8,554 nucleotides of DNA from Oligoflexia bacterium (GCA_025352185.1 JANXTV010000495.1:1-8554); one strand, 5' to 3'; positions 1 to 6,575 are shown, counted from the stretch's first letter. Notes: generated by a model from the letters alone, not told the origin. A program made the numbers and translations.

Positions 1-70
1 AACCACCGATCGCTAAGCTGTAGTCCCGAACGAGTTTCCGGGATTCAATTTCAGCTCGTTTCTTGCTCAA
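1..70 (-). CDS. lepB: Probable signal peptidase I, N-terminal fragment (3' part outside window)
   Basis: A reading frame starts at TTG (positions 70-68) and stays open to the window edge, giving 23 residues: (M)SKKRAEIESRKLVRDYSL then AIGG. An in-frame TAG three codons upstream (79-77) makes TTG the earliest possible start, and AAGGG about 10 bases upstream can serve as ribosome binding site. The basic segment followed by a residue run that looks like the beginning of a membrane span fits the N-terminus of signal peptidase I, which cleaves signal peptides at the inner membrane. The catalytic domain is not in the window. It lies 23 bp behind the lepA stop on the same strand; lepA-lepB is a classic operon in proteobacteria such as E. 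coli. The identity rests on synteny plus this short N-terminus, so it is inference. Confidence 0.5.
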   Translation of the reverse strand, partial: MSKKRAEIESRKLVRDYSLAIGG

Positions 71-93
71 TTCCGTCTAACCCTTTCATTCGC

Positions 94-1890
94 CTAGTCG
101 ACCTTAAGCACTGCGAGGAATGCTTCCTGCGGAATTTCGACCGAACCGATCGACTTCATCCGCTTCTTTCCCTCTTTTTGCTTCTCGAGGAGTTTTCGTT
201 TCCGGGAAATATCTCCCCCGTAACACTTCGCGGTCACGTTCTTACGGAGCGCCGAAATACTTTCGCGCGCGACGATTTTCGATCCGATCGCGGCTTGGAT
301 CGCGATTTCGAACATTTGGCGATCGATTAATTCCTTCATCTTCTTCACCAGATCACGACCCCGCGTGGCGGCCTTCTCGCGGTGAATGATGAGGGAAAGC
401 GCATCGACAGGTTCGCCGTTAATGAGGACGTCGAGCTTAACGAGATCCGCGGGACGGTAATCCGATAGATCGTAATCCATCGACGCGTAACCCTTCGTCG
501 CGGATTTTAACTTATCGAAGAAATCGAAAACCATTTCGTTCAGCGGAAGGTCGTAAAGGAGGGTCACGCGGTCCTTCGTGACGTAATCCATTTTAATCTG
601 GACCCCGCGGCGATCATTCAGGATCTTCATCACCGCGCCGACGTATTCGGCCGGCATGTGCACAGTCATTTTAATGAACGGCTCTTCGATGATCTCGATC
701 AGAGTTTGGTCAGGAAGACGGGCCGGATTATCGACCATGAGTTCCTCGCCGTTCGTCTTTTTCACTTTATAAATGACGGAGGGAGCGGTCGTAATCAGGC
801 TTAAGTTATATTCGCGCTCGAGACGCTCCTGGACGACGTCCATGTGGAGGAGACCTAAGAATCCGCAGCGAAAGCCAAATCCGAGTGCGGTCGAAGTTTC
901 CGGCTCGAAGGTAATCGCCGAGTCGTTCAGGCGAAGCTTTTCCAGTGATTCTTTTAGGTCGTTATATTCGTCGGCATCGATGGGATAGACTCCGCAGAAA
1001 ACCATCGGCTTGGCTTCTTTGAAGCCTTCGATCGGATTTTTAGCCGGGTTCCCGGCTTCCATGATGGTATCGCCGACCTTCATGTCACGAACGTCACGAA
1101 TTCCGCAGACGATGGCGACGACTTCGCCCGAGTTCACGGCGTCCACATCGGTAAACTTCGGAGTAAAAATTCCGAGTCGTTGGACTTCGAATTCTTTACC
1201 GGCGTGAGCGAGATAAATCTTTGAACCTTTTTTAATGCTGCCTTCGAAAACGCGGACGAGGGCGATCACGCCTTGGTAGGTGTCGTACCAACTGTCGAAG
1301 ATGAGTGCGCGGAGCGGTTCGTTATCGGCGTCTTTCGGCGACGGAAAGTATTTCACAACCGCCTCGAGAATATCGTCGATCCCGATACCGGATTTCGCCG
1401 AACACATGACCGCGCGCGAAGTGTCGACGAGCCCAATGACTTCATCGATTTCGGCTTTTACTCGCTCGACGTCCGCCGACGGTAGATCGATTTTATTAAT
1501 GGCGGGGAAAACTTCGAGGTTATTCTCGAGCGCCATGAAGACGTTTGCGAGCGTCTGGGCCTCAACGCCTTGGGAGGCATCGACGACGAGGACGGCCCCT
1601 TCGCAGGCGGCGAGAGACCGCGAAACTTCGTAGGTAAAATCCACGTGTCCGGGGGTATCGATGAGGTTAAGAATGTAGGTCTTCCCGTCCTTCGCCTTGT
1701 AGTTCAGGCGAGCGCATTGGGACTTAATCGTGATTCCGCGTTCACGTTCGATATCCATCGAATCGAGGAGCTGGGCTTCCATTTGACGGGCGGCCACCGT
1801 ACCGGTGCGCTCCAGGAGGCGATCGGCGAGGGTCGATTTGCCGTGGTCGATGTGCGCAATAATGCAGAAATTTCGGATATTTTTAGACAT
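94..1890 (-). CDS. lepA: Elongation factor 4 (ribosome-associated GTPase LepA)
   Basis: A complete 598-residue protein, matching the usual LepA length of about 600. It is a translational GTPase that binds the ribosome; roles in back-translocation and in 30S subunit biogenesis have been proposed. The GTPase motifs are all present: P-loop AHIDHGKST (residues 12-20), RERGIT switch I (49-54), DTPGH (78-82) and NKID (132-135). EF-G-like domains follow, including GFGFRCGFLGLLHMDVVQER in the middle, and then the LepA-specific C-terminal domain with GDISRKRKLLEKQKEGKKRM, ending in a family-like SVEIPQEAFLAVLKVD. The ATG at 1890-1888 is preceded by GGGAG about 10 bases upstream. The small membrane-protein gene lies 70 bp upstream on the same strand and the probable lepB 23 bp downstream, suggesting one transcript that joins translation and secretion functions. 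Nothing is missing or broken. Confidence 0.98.
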   Translation of the reverse strand: MSKNIRNFCIIAHIDHGKSTLADRLLERTGTVAARQMEAQLLDSMDIERERGITIKSQCARLNYKAKDGKTYILNLIDTPGHVDFTYEVSRSLAACEGAVLVVDASQGVEAQTLANVFMALENNLEVFPAINKIDLPSADVERVKAEIDEVIGLVDTSRAVMCSAKSGIGIDDILEAVVKYFPSPKDADNEPLRALIFDSWYDTYQGVIALVRVFEGSIKKGSKIYLAHAGKEFEVQRLGIFTPKFTDVDAVNSGEVVAIVCGIRDVRDMKVGDTIMEAGNPAKNPIEGFKEAKPMVFCGVYPIDADEYNDLKESLEKLRLNDSAITFEPETSTALGFGFRCGFLGLLHMDVVQERLEREYNLSLITTAPSVIYKVKKTNGEELMVDNPARLPDQTLIEIIEEPFIKMTVHMPAEYVGAVMKILNDRRGVQIKMDYVTKDRVTLLYDLPLNEMVFDFFDKLKSATKGYASMDYDLSDYRPADLVKLDVLINGEPVDALSLIIHREKAATRGRDLVKKMKELIDRQMFEIAIQAAIGSKIVARESISALRKNVTAKCYGGDISRKRKLLEKQKEGKKRMKSIGSVEIPQEAFLAVLKVD

Positions 1891-1960
1891 GGGTGGGTTT
1901 GCTCCCGAACAGTTATCAAACCCGAACCCGAATTGAAATCAGCGAACGCTCACTCGAGAG

Positions 1961-2143
1961 TTAATCCAGGGCTTTTTTAAGGAAAAAAAGCACGACGAGA
2001 GGAAGAATCAGGAGCAGGGAAATTCCGCCTTCCATAGTGAACATTTCCCAGAGCACCGGGACCGGCACGGGCTTCTCCTCCACCGCTTCGGGAAGTGGCG
2101 ACGGGGTCGAGTTCAGGGGGGATTCATTCGTTGACTTTTTCAT
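1961..2143 (-). CDS. Small single-span membrane protein, unknown function
   Basis: A 60-residue ORF I do not recognise. Residues 1-31 are hydrophilic and proline-rich (PSPLPEAVEEKPVPVPV). Residues about 39-55 (GGISLLLILPLVVLFFL) form one hydrophobic span, followed directly by KKALD and the TAA stop. The lysines after the span suggest a cytoplasmic C-terminus, so an N-out or tail-anchored arrangement is possible (inference). The start is well supported: GGAGAGGTGGA lies just upstream of ATG at 2143-2141, a strong Shine-Dalgarno sequence with about 7 bases between GGAG and the ATG. It is the first gene ahead of lepA on the same strand (70-bp gap), and its start codon is 44 bp from the divergent methyltransferase start. 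Codon choice looks like that of its neighbours. A small regulator or stabiliser of a membrane complex is possible, but nothing in the sequence shows its role. Confidence 0.7.
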   Translation of the reverse strand: MKKSTNESPLNSTPSPLPEAVEEKPVPVPVLWEMFTMEGGISLLLILPLVVLFFLKKALD

Positions 2144-2159
2144 TCCACCTCTCCATAAG
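2131..2159 (+). promoter_or_regulatory. Candidate sigma70 promoter for the rRNA methyltransferase
   Basis: TTGACT at 2131-2136 (5 of 6 to TTGACA), a 17-bp spacer, then CATAAG at 2154-2159 (4 of 6 to TATAAT). Transcription would begin near 2166, leaving a leader of about 22 bases that contains AGGA at 2176-2179 ahead of the ATG at 2188. The -35 element overlaps codons 2-5 of the divergent small membrane gene. Found by eye only. Confidence 0.45.
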
Positions 2160-2187
2160 TGGGCGCACCTCTACCAGGATCTATCTT

Positions 2188-3387
2188 ATGACTGCTTCCC
2201 CCGATTCGGCGAAAATCTTAACGAATTTGCGAGTAAATGACCTTTCTCGCGGTGGGAATGGGGTCGCCCGGGATGAACGCCGCGTTATATTCATCCCCCT
2301 CACGATGAAAGATGACGTGGTGACGGCACGCATTATTTCTGAAGATAAGCGTTTTGCCACGGCGGAAGTCGTCGAAATCACGACTCCGTCTCCCGACCGC
2401 GTGACTCCGCCCTGTACGGTTTTCGGGAAATGCGGAGGATGCACCTGGCAGCACGTTCCCTACGATCAGCAGTGGAAAACGAAACGCGACGGAGTGGCCC
2501 ACGCCCTCTCCCGCGCGTCGATCTCTCTAGACGGAATTCCACTCCAGGAATTCTCAGCGGAACACCCTTGGAACTATCGAAACCGGATTCAGCTCCGGGC
2601 GCGCCCGGGTGCGCTTGGTTATTACGCGCGCGGATCGAAAGATCTCGTCGGGGTCGAACGCTGCGAGATTGCACGTCCTGAATTAAACGCGGTTCTTCCC
2701 GAGCTGCGTGCCGAGGCAGAAAAGATGCTCGGAGAAAAATTTAAATCCGGCGATCCGGATGCGGAAGTGAAAGTTGAAATCGACGTTTTACCCGACGGAA
2801 CCGTACAGAAATCCTGGAACGCTCGTCACGCCGCTCTCGGATTTCGGCAGGTGAACGACGAACAAAACGAAAAACTTCGCGGATATATTCGCGAACGACT
2901 CACCGACGGGGCACACGTCTTAGACCTATTCGGGGGATCCGGGAACTTCACGTACGACGATGCGGATCGCTACGCCTACGTCGAGTGCGTGGATATCGGT
3001 TCGCCCGACGGCGAAATCGAAGGACAGCCGGAGAACTACCGCTTTTTCCAAACCGACGTCGCCCGGTGGCTAGATCGTCGGGCGAAGGATGCGGAACGTG
3101 GTTATTTTAATGCGAAGGGTCCGGTCGAAGTCATTATCGATCCGCCCCGCGAAGGGCTCGGAGACGTCACGAATAAAATCGTCGGCGCTCTGGAATCCCT
3201 CGATGCGCGGAAGGTGATTGCCGTCGGGTGCGATGCGGATGCGTGGGCCCGCGATATCTCCCGGCTGATTAAAGCGGGGTGGATCCTCTCCGAGGTTGCC
3301 GTATTCGACCTATTTCCACAGACGCCGCATATCGAATCGGTCGCGGTCCTCGTTTGGGAGCAGTCGACGAGTTTATTTTCTCCGTAA
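2188..3387 (+). CDS. rlmD: 23S rRNA (uracil-5-)-methyltransferase, RlmD/RumA family
   Basis: A 399-residue SAM-dependent RNA methyltransferase expected to form 5-methyluridine in 23S rRNA. The frame is open from an upstream ATG at 2095, but I place the start at 2188: AGGA sits 8 bases before it, homology-like sequence begins right after it, and the upstream part overlaps the divergent gene and a likely promoter. Domains: an N-terminal TRAM domain (about 10-65); four iron-sulfur cysteines C76, C82, C85 and C159 in the RumA pattern (C-x5-C-x2-C, then a distant C); and a C-terminal Rossmann methyltransferase with LDLFGGSGNF (245-254, SAM loop) and DPPREG (318-323). The likely nucleophile is C348 in VGCDADAWARD and the likely base E383 in FPQTPHIESV. 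Every catalytic element is present. RlmD (U1939 in E. coli) is the closest match by architecture, but the exact target uridine cannot be read from sequence. It appears to be transcribed alone. Confidence 0.9.
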   Translation: MTASPDSAKILTNLRVNDLSRGGNGVARDERRVIFIPLTMKDDVVTARIISEDKRFATAEVVEITTPSPDRVTPPCTVFGKCGGCTWQHVPYDQQWKTKRDGVAHALSRASISLDGIPLQEFSAEHPWNYRNRIQLRARPGALGYYARGSKDLVGVERCEIARPELNAVLPELRAEAEKMLGEKFKSGDPDAEVKVEIDVLPDGTVQKSWNARHAALGFRQVNDEQNEKLRGYIRERLTDGAHVLDLFGGSGNFTYDDADRYAYVECVDIGSPDGEIEGQPENYRFFQTDVARWLDRRAKDAERGYFNAKGPVEVIIDPPREGLGDVTNKIVGALESLDARKVIAVGCDADAWARDISRLIKAGWILSEVAVFDLFPQTPHIESVAVLVWEQSTSLFSP

Positions 3388-3396
3388 TTTCTCCTC

Positions 3397-3434
3397 GGGA
3401 CCTAGTCCTTGGGCAAGTCCTCGGGCAAGTCCTC
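3397..3434. repeat. 12-bp tandem repeat in convergent gap
   Basis: GGGCAAGTCCTC occurs twice without a break (3411-3422 and 3423-3434). A degenerate earlier unit ends in the same AGTCC one period before, so AGTCC recurs at 3404, 3416 and 3428. The repeat fills most of the 52-bp gap between the methyltransferase stop and the regulator stop. CTTG-GG-CAAG and GGAC-CTA-GTCC give only short hairpins without a T-tract, so I do not call a terminator. Confidence 0.8.
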
Positions 3435-3439
3435 GACGA

Positions 3440-4240
3440 CTAGAGCGAAAATACGTCGAACAGGAGCACGAAGTTTTCATCATCCCCTGGAGAATCGCTC
3501 GCGATTTTCCGGCATTCGAGGAGGGTGTTCATCCACAGCTTTCGAATGCGCTCGTGATCGCCCTTCGTGCAGGTATGGACTCCCGAATAATGGAGTTCGT
3601 CTTTCCGACGTTCGGCGATACGGAGCGCGGCCTTCTGTCGCCAAGACGCATGGTTAATGGGCGCCCACATTTCCTGGTCAGGCAGATGCATATCCCGAAC
3701 GATGGGTCGCCATTCCGTCCCGGACGTTTTTTCGGCGAGTCGCATGCGGACGAGTTCAGCGAGTGCCGTGAGGACGACGTTACGCGGAAGTTGCAGCATC
3801 GAAGAAAGCTTTTCGGCCGATCGGGTTAACGGATTCAGGAGTAGGACGTGAATCGCGGGGTAGTGCCAGCTCGAGTAGTAAAGGGAATGGTCGTCTTCGA
3901 CGCCTTCCTCGACTTCGATTTGGGTACTGAGTTTCGTATCTTGGGCACGGATTTCGGCGAGTTGTTGGTCGAGGGACTTTCGCAGTGCGGGTGAGCCCGC
4001 TCGTTCACGCATCACGAGGAGAAGAAACGCCCGCGTTTCTCGCTCGGAAAGTTTCCAGAAACCAGCGAGGTCCGCGGCTTGATCGGGAGTGAGGTGGACG
4101 TCACCACTGATGACCCGAGTGAGGTAAGAGGAGTGGATCCTCATCGCCACCGCCAGTTCGCCCTTATAGCCGCGCTGCGGATTTTTTCTAATCTGCGCGT
4201 GAAGGACCTCGCGGTAAGTGGCTGCCTCGGTGATTTTCAT
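3440..4240 (-). CDS. TIGR02147/DUF4423 family HTH regulator-like protein
   Basis: A 266-residue protein, close to the family's typical size of about 270. The N-terminus (residues about 9-75) carries a helix-turn-helix-like region (GELAVAMRIHSSYLTRVISG, then LTPDQAADLAGFWKLSERE) resembling XRE-type DNA-binding folds. The rest matches the DUF4423/TIGR02147 pattern: YYSSWHYPAIHVLL (121-134), a winged-helix-like stretch (ALAELVRMRLAEKTSGTEWR), a segment around the conserved SWRQKAALRIAERR, and a terminal FVLLFDVFSL. Such proteins occur in many copies in Bdellovibrio-like genomes; targets and ligands are largely unknown, so a role as transcription factor is inferred from the fold. The ATG at 4240-4238 has only a weak AAAAGAT-like ribosome site. 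The gene diverges from the double-DUF333 gene, and the shared region holds repeats that could be its operators. It is full length. Confidence 0.85.
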   Translation of the reverse strand: MKITEAATYREVLHAQIRKNPQRGYKGELAVAMRIHSSYLTRVISGDVHLTPDQAADLAGFWKLSERETRAFLLLVMRERAGSPALRKSLDQQLAEIRAQDTKLSTQIEVEEGVEDDHSLYYSSWHYPAIHVLLLNPLTRSAEKLSSMLQLPRNVVLTALAELVRMRLAEKTSGTEWRPIVRDMHLPDQEMWAPINHASWRQKAALRIAERRKDELHYSGVHTCTKGDHERIRKLWMNTLLECRKIASDSPGDDENFVLLFDVFSL

Positions 4241-4241
4241 A

Positions 4242-4310
4242 TTAATCTTTTATCAATGTTACGGATTTCAGTTGTTAATATTTTATCAAATAGTGCTCCG
4301 CCTTTTGATA
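4242..4310. promoter_or_regulatory. AT-rich divergent control region with operator-like repeats
   Basis: A 15-bp direct repeat, TTAATCTTTTATCAA (4242-4256) and TTAATATTTTATCAA (4275-4289), matches at 14 of 15 positions with a 33-bp offset, about three helical turns. A perfect 7-bp inverted repeat TATCAAA (4284-4290) / TTTGATA (4304-4310) shares the core of the second copy. Copy 1 ends one base from the regulator's start codon. A possible plus-strand promoter is TTATCA (4283-4288), 18 bp, GATATT (4307-4312), 4 of 6 each, which would place an operator over the -35. The repeats are directly visible; operator function and the promoter are inference. Confidence 0.5.
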
Positions 4311-4403
4311 TTTTAGTCCTAGTGCGTTAGTGGGGCCCGGGGTACTTCATGGATCATTAAGATTAACGGCTCCCTCGGGGCCAGCCACTGAAGGGGCAAG
4401 TAT

Positions 4404-4931
4404 ATGAAAATGTTAGTAATTTCTGGTCTCTCGTTTCTCCTAGCTGCTTCGTCCTTTGCCGACCCGTGCTGTAAAGCCAGCCGCGGCGGCGGATCGTCCG
4501 TCGGGGTCCCGAATCCTGCTTCCGTCTACTGTGTAAAGGTCGCTCGGGGAAAAGAGATTAACCTCACGAGCCAACTCGGAGAAGAAGGGTACTGCGTATT
4601 CAAGGGCGGCGCGACGATCGACTCGTGGACTCTGTTCCGCATCGGCGGGAAGCAGCCCCAGATCGCACTCGACGTTTATCTCACGGCGAAGCGCGGGCTG
4701 AAGTCACGCCCTCGGAATCCACGGGGTCTCGTCGGTATGCCGAATCCGGCATCCGCGTTCTGTGCCCAAGTCGGCGGACAGTCCGTTATCGTAGAGGACT
4801 CCGAAGGCGCTCAGAGCGGCGTTTGTGAATTTTCCGATCATTCCCAGATCGAAGAATGGACTCTTTTCCGCGAAACATCCGACGAGTCAAACGTCGCCTT
4901 AACGAAGTTCCTCACGAAAGTTTCCCGGTAA
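4404..4931 (+). CDS. Secreted protein with two DUF333 repeats
   Basis: A 175-residue protein with a signal peptide (residues 1-19, MKMLVISGLSFLLAASSFA, cleavage before DPCC) and two DUF333 units. Unit 1 (about 34-94) has G-PNPASVYC, GYCVF and WTLFR; unit 2 (about 111-171) has GMPNPASAFC, GVCEF and WTLFR. Each contains a cysteine pair (C43/C64 and C120/C141) that probably forms a disulfide, and C22-C23 follow the cleavage site. DUF333 proteins are often labelled putative hemolysins or YoaF-like, but no activity is established, so no function is assigned. No lipobox is evident: the cysteines sit two or more residues after an ordinary signal peptidase I site. The start has AAGGGG (4391-4396), 7 bases before ATG. 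It diverges from the TIGR02147 regulator, making it a plausible target of it, and is followed by a strong terminator, so it is probably monocistronic. Confidence 0.85.
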   Translation: MKMLVISGLSFLLAASSFADPCCKASRGGGSSVGVPNPASVYCVKVARGKEINLTSQLGEEGYCVFKGGATIDSWTLFRIGGKQPQIALDVYLTAKRGLKSRPRNPRGLVGMPNPASAFCAQVGGQSVIVEDSEGAQSGVCEFSDHSQIEEWTLFRETSDESNVALTKFLTKVSR

Positions 4932-4959
4932 AAAAACGGACCCTAGTTTCGAAAATTAA

Positions 4960-5001
4960 AAGAAAAGGCCCCGAGAATTTACTTTCTCGGGGCCTTTTCT
5001 T
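4960..5001. terminator. Bidirectional intrinsic terminator
   Basis: A perfect 18-bp inverted repeat, arms 4960-4977 and 4984-5001, with core AAAAGGCCCCGAGAA / TTCTCGGGGCCTTTT and a 6-base loop (TTTACT). The plus side runs into TTTTCTTATTT; the minus side runs into TTTTCTTTTAATTTTC. It sits between convergent stops at 4931 and 5023, so it can end transcription from both directions. Confidence 0.92.
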
Positions 5002-5022
5002 ATTTGTCGGTACTGAATTCTA

Positions 5023-5694
5023 CTAATCTTCTTTACCGAGGAATTGCTTGTGGAGGCGCTCTACGCCTGAATCGGCGGGCTTTCCAAACCACATCGTTAA
5101 AATCTTTCGAATGGCTCCGGATTCGACTCCGGAAGCTTGAACTTCACCTTTTCCGTTCTCAAATCGGAAACTTTCTTTTCCATCCGGCGCCCGTTCGAGA
5201 ACGATCGTCGTGGTGAGCTTATCCTTCATGCCGCCCGATTTTTCGACGACGCTAAAGAGGGGCTTCATCGCTTCCGCTTTCGGGTCGATTTTATTCGTTT
5301 GGAGAGAATCCTCGAACGCCGCCTTCATCTTATCGACGCTGACGTCGCGGAGGAAGCTCAGGGTAATTGCGACGACCGGTTGCTTAGCCAGCGTCTCTAG
5401 CCCTTCTTCAATCGACTTCGGTGGCGAGGCGAGCCCTTCGGTCGAGAAGACCTGACCGACGTAAACATTCGCCCAGAAGATCGCGACCTTCTTCTTCCGC
5501 AGTCCGGCGGCGAAACGTTTCAATTTAATCTTCTTTTCCCCGGCGGTGAGCACGGCGGAATCGGAGAGTTTCACGCCCTCGATCGTCCGGGTTTCTGGTT
5601 CTAACTCTAGGATGCCGGCGAAGGACGCGGGAGCGGAAAAAAGCGCGCCGAAAAGTGCGAGGGCAGCGAAAGCCTTAGGTTGGGTCACGAACAT
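5023..5694 (-). CDS. Exported chalcone isomerase-like domain protein
   Basis: A 223-residue protein with a clear signal peptide (1-26, ending in APASFA before G27). The mature part resembles the bacterial chalcone-isomerase-like family (Chalcone_3-type): a start like IEGVKLSDSAVL, then RFAAGLRKKKVAIFWANVYVG (strand pair and conserved VYVG, about 61-80), the diagnostic FLRDVSVDKMKAAF (114-127), and a closing segment ILTMWFGKPADSGVERLHKQFLG. These proteins share the plant enzyme's fold but are not known to act on flavonoids; a periplasmic small-molecule-binding role is a guess. The ATG at 5694-5692 is preceded by AGAGGA with about 5 bases to the start. It converges on the DUF333 gene across the terminator and diverges from the TPR lipoprotein gene by 63 bp. 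Family assignment is from remembered motifs and not from an alignment. Confidence 0.75.
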   Translation of the reverse strand: MFVTQPKAFAALALFGALFSAPASFAGILELEPETRTIEGVKLSDSAVLTAGEKKIKLKRFAAGLRKKKVAIFWANVYVGQVFSTEGLASPPKSIEEGLETLAKQPVVAITLSFLRDVSVDKMKAAFEDSLQTNKIDPKAEAMKPLFSVVEKSGGMKDKLTTTIVLERAPDGKESFRFENGKGEVQASGVESGAIRKILTMWFGKPADSGVERLHKQFLGKED

Positions 5695-5719
5695 GAATTT
5701 CCTCTTTGATTCTGATTAA

Positions 5720-5749
5720 TTGACACTCTGATCGAACAGGATTTAGTCT
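5720..5749 (+). promoter_or_regulatory. Candidate promoter for the pilW-rodZ pair
   Basis: An exact TTGACA at 5720-5725, an 18-bp spacer, then TAGTCT at 5744-5749, which keeps the key T, A and final T of the -10 hexamer. A 16-bp spacer with TTTAGT (5742-5747) is the alternative. Either places the transcript start at about 5754-5757, directly at the ATG (5758), so the message would be almost leaderless. The -35 is convincing, the -10 weak. Confidence 0.4.
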
Positions 5750-5757
5750 TAGGAGAA

Positions 5758-6561
5758 ATGTTTCTCCCTCGATTAGCAAGCTCGATTCACGCCTTCGGAA
5801 CCCTCGCCCTCTTCATCGCTCTGGCGGGGTGCGCATCGTCGGGTCCGAAGGGAGAGCGATTAATGGGTGAAGTAAAACCTCCCCGTGAACGCGCACAGCT
5901 CCTAATCGAAGCGGCGAACGGTTCGTTGATGGAAAACGACCCCATCGGAGCGCTCCAGTTTCTTCAGCAGGCGGAAGATCTTGATCCGAAGTATGCCCCG
6001 ATTTATCACGCGAAGGCGCTCGCCTATACGGTACGAAAAGATTTTCCGACCGCCTTAAAAGAAATGAAAAAGTCCGTCGATCTCGATCCTGAAAATCCGT
6101 ATGCGCTAAATACGTACGGAAAGTTTCTCATGGACGCGGGTCGGGGTGACGAAGCCGAAGTTCCCCTTCTGAAGGCAGGGAATAATCCTACTTTTCGCGA
6201 ATCCTATAAGGCGAACTCGAGCCTCGGGATTCTCTATTACCGTCGGGGTGAAATCGAAAAAGCCGATGGCCGGTTCCAAAAGGCAATTAACGACGACGCC
6301 GCGAATGCGTGTATTGCGTATTACTACCGGGGCCACATCCTCGTTCGGAAGAATCAAATTCCCGAAGCCGAAAAACTCTACGAACGCGCGACCCAAAAAC
6401 AATGTGCGGCATTCGCCGATGCCCATTTAGCGCTGGGAATGATGTACGAGCGCCAGGGTAAGTACGATGAAGCGCGGAAAAAATATCTCGAGCTAAAACA
6501 AAACTTTCCGGAAGCGAAGGCCAGTGAATCGGCCATGGAACGCTTGAAGAAGCTGCCCTAA
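5758..6561 (+). CDS. pilW: TPR-repeat lipoprotein, PilW/PilF-like
   Basis: A 267-residue predicted lipoprotein. The signal sequence ends in the lipobox L22-A-G-C25, with lipidation on C25; Ala at the next position fits outer-membrane sorting. Residues about 45-251 form six tetratricopeptide repeats of 34 residues, each with the small/aromatic pattern (ALQFLQQAEDLDPKYAPIY, ALKEMKKSVDLDPENPYAL, AEKLYERATQKQCAAFADAH and so on). Six TPRs on an outer-membrane lipoprotein is the architecture of PilW/PilF, the pilotin needed for PilQ secretin assembly in type IV pili. The gene directly downstream encodes a RodZ-like protein, the same order as pilF-rodZ in many proteobacteria, which supports the call. 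A generic TPR lipoprotein remains possible because no other pilus gene is in the window. AGGAG lies only 2 bases from the ATG, unusually close, but no other in-frame start would keep the signal peptide. C185 and C216 could form a disulfide. Confidence 0.75.
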   Translation: MFLPRLASSIHAFGTLALFIALAGCASSGPKGERLMGEVKPPRERAQLLIEAANGSLMENDPIGALQFLQQAEDLDPKYAPIYHAKALAYTVRKDFPTALKEMKKSVDLDPENPYALNTYGKFLMDAGRGDEAEVPLLKAGNNPTFRESYKANSSLGILYYRRGEIEKADGRFQKAINDDAANACIAYYYRGHILVRKNQIPEAEKLYERATQKQCAAFADAHLALGMMYERQGKYDEARKKYLELKQNFPEAKASESAMERLKKLP

Positions 6562-6575
6562 GTGAAAGCACGTGA

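Noticed and set aside
1570..1980. Plus-strand 136-codon open frame opposite lepA
   Set aside because: It lies antisense to the conserved GTPase region of lepA, has no recognisable domain, and lepA explains the DNA fully.
2095..2187. Upstream ATG as start of the rRNA methyltransferase
   Set aside because: The extra 31 residues do not resemble the family, overlap the divergent small gene and likely promoter, and the ATG at 2188 has a well-placed AGGA.
3296..3829. Plus-strand 177-codon open frame over the methyltransferase end and the regulator
   Set aside because: Arg/Ser-rich shadow translation antisense to the TIGR02147 gene and out of frame with the methyltransferase; no domain or convincing ribosome site.
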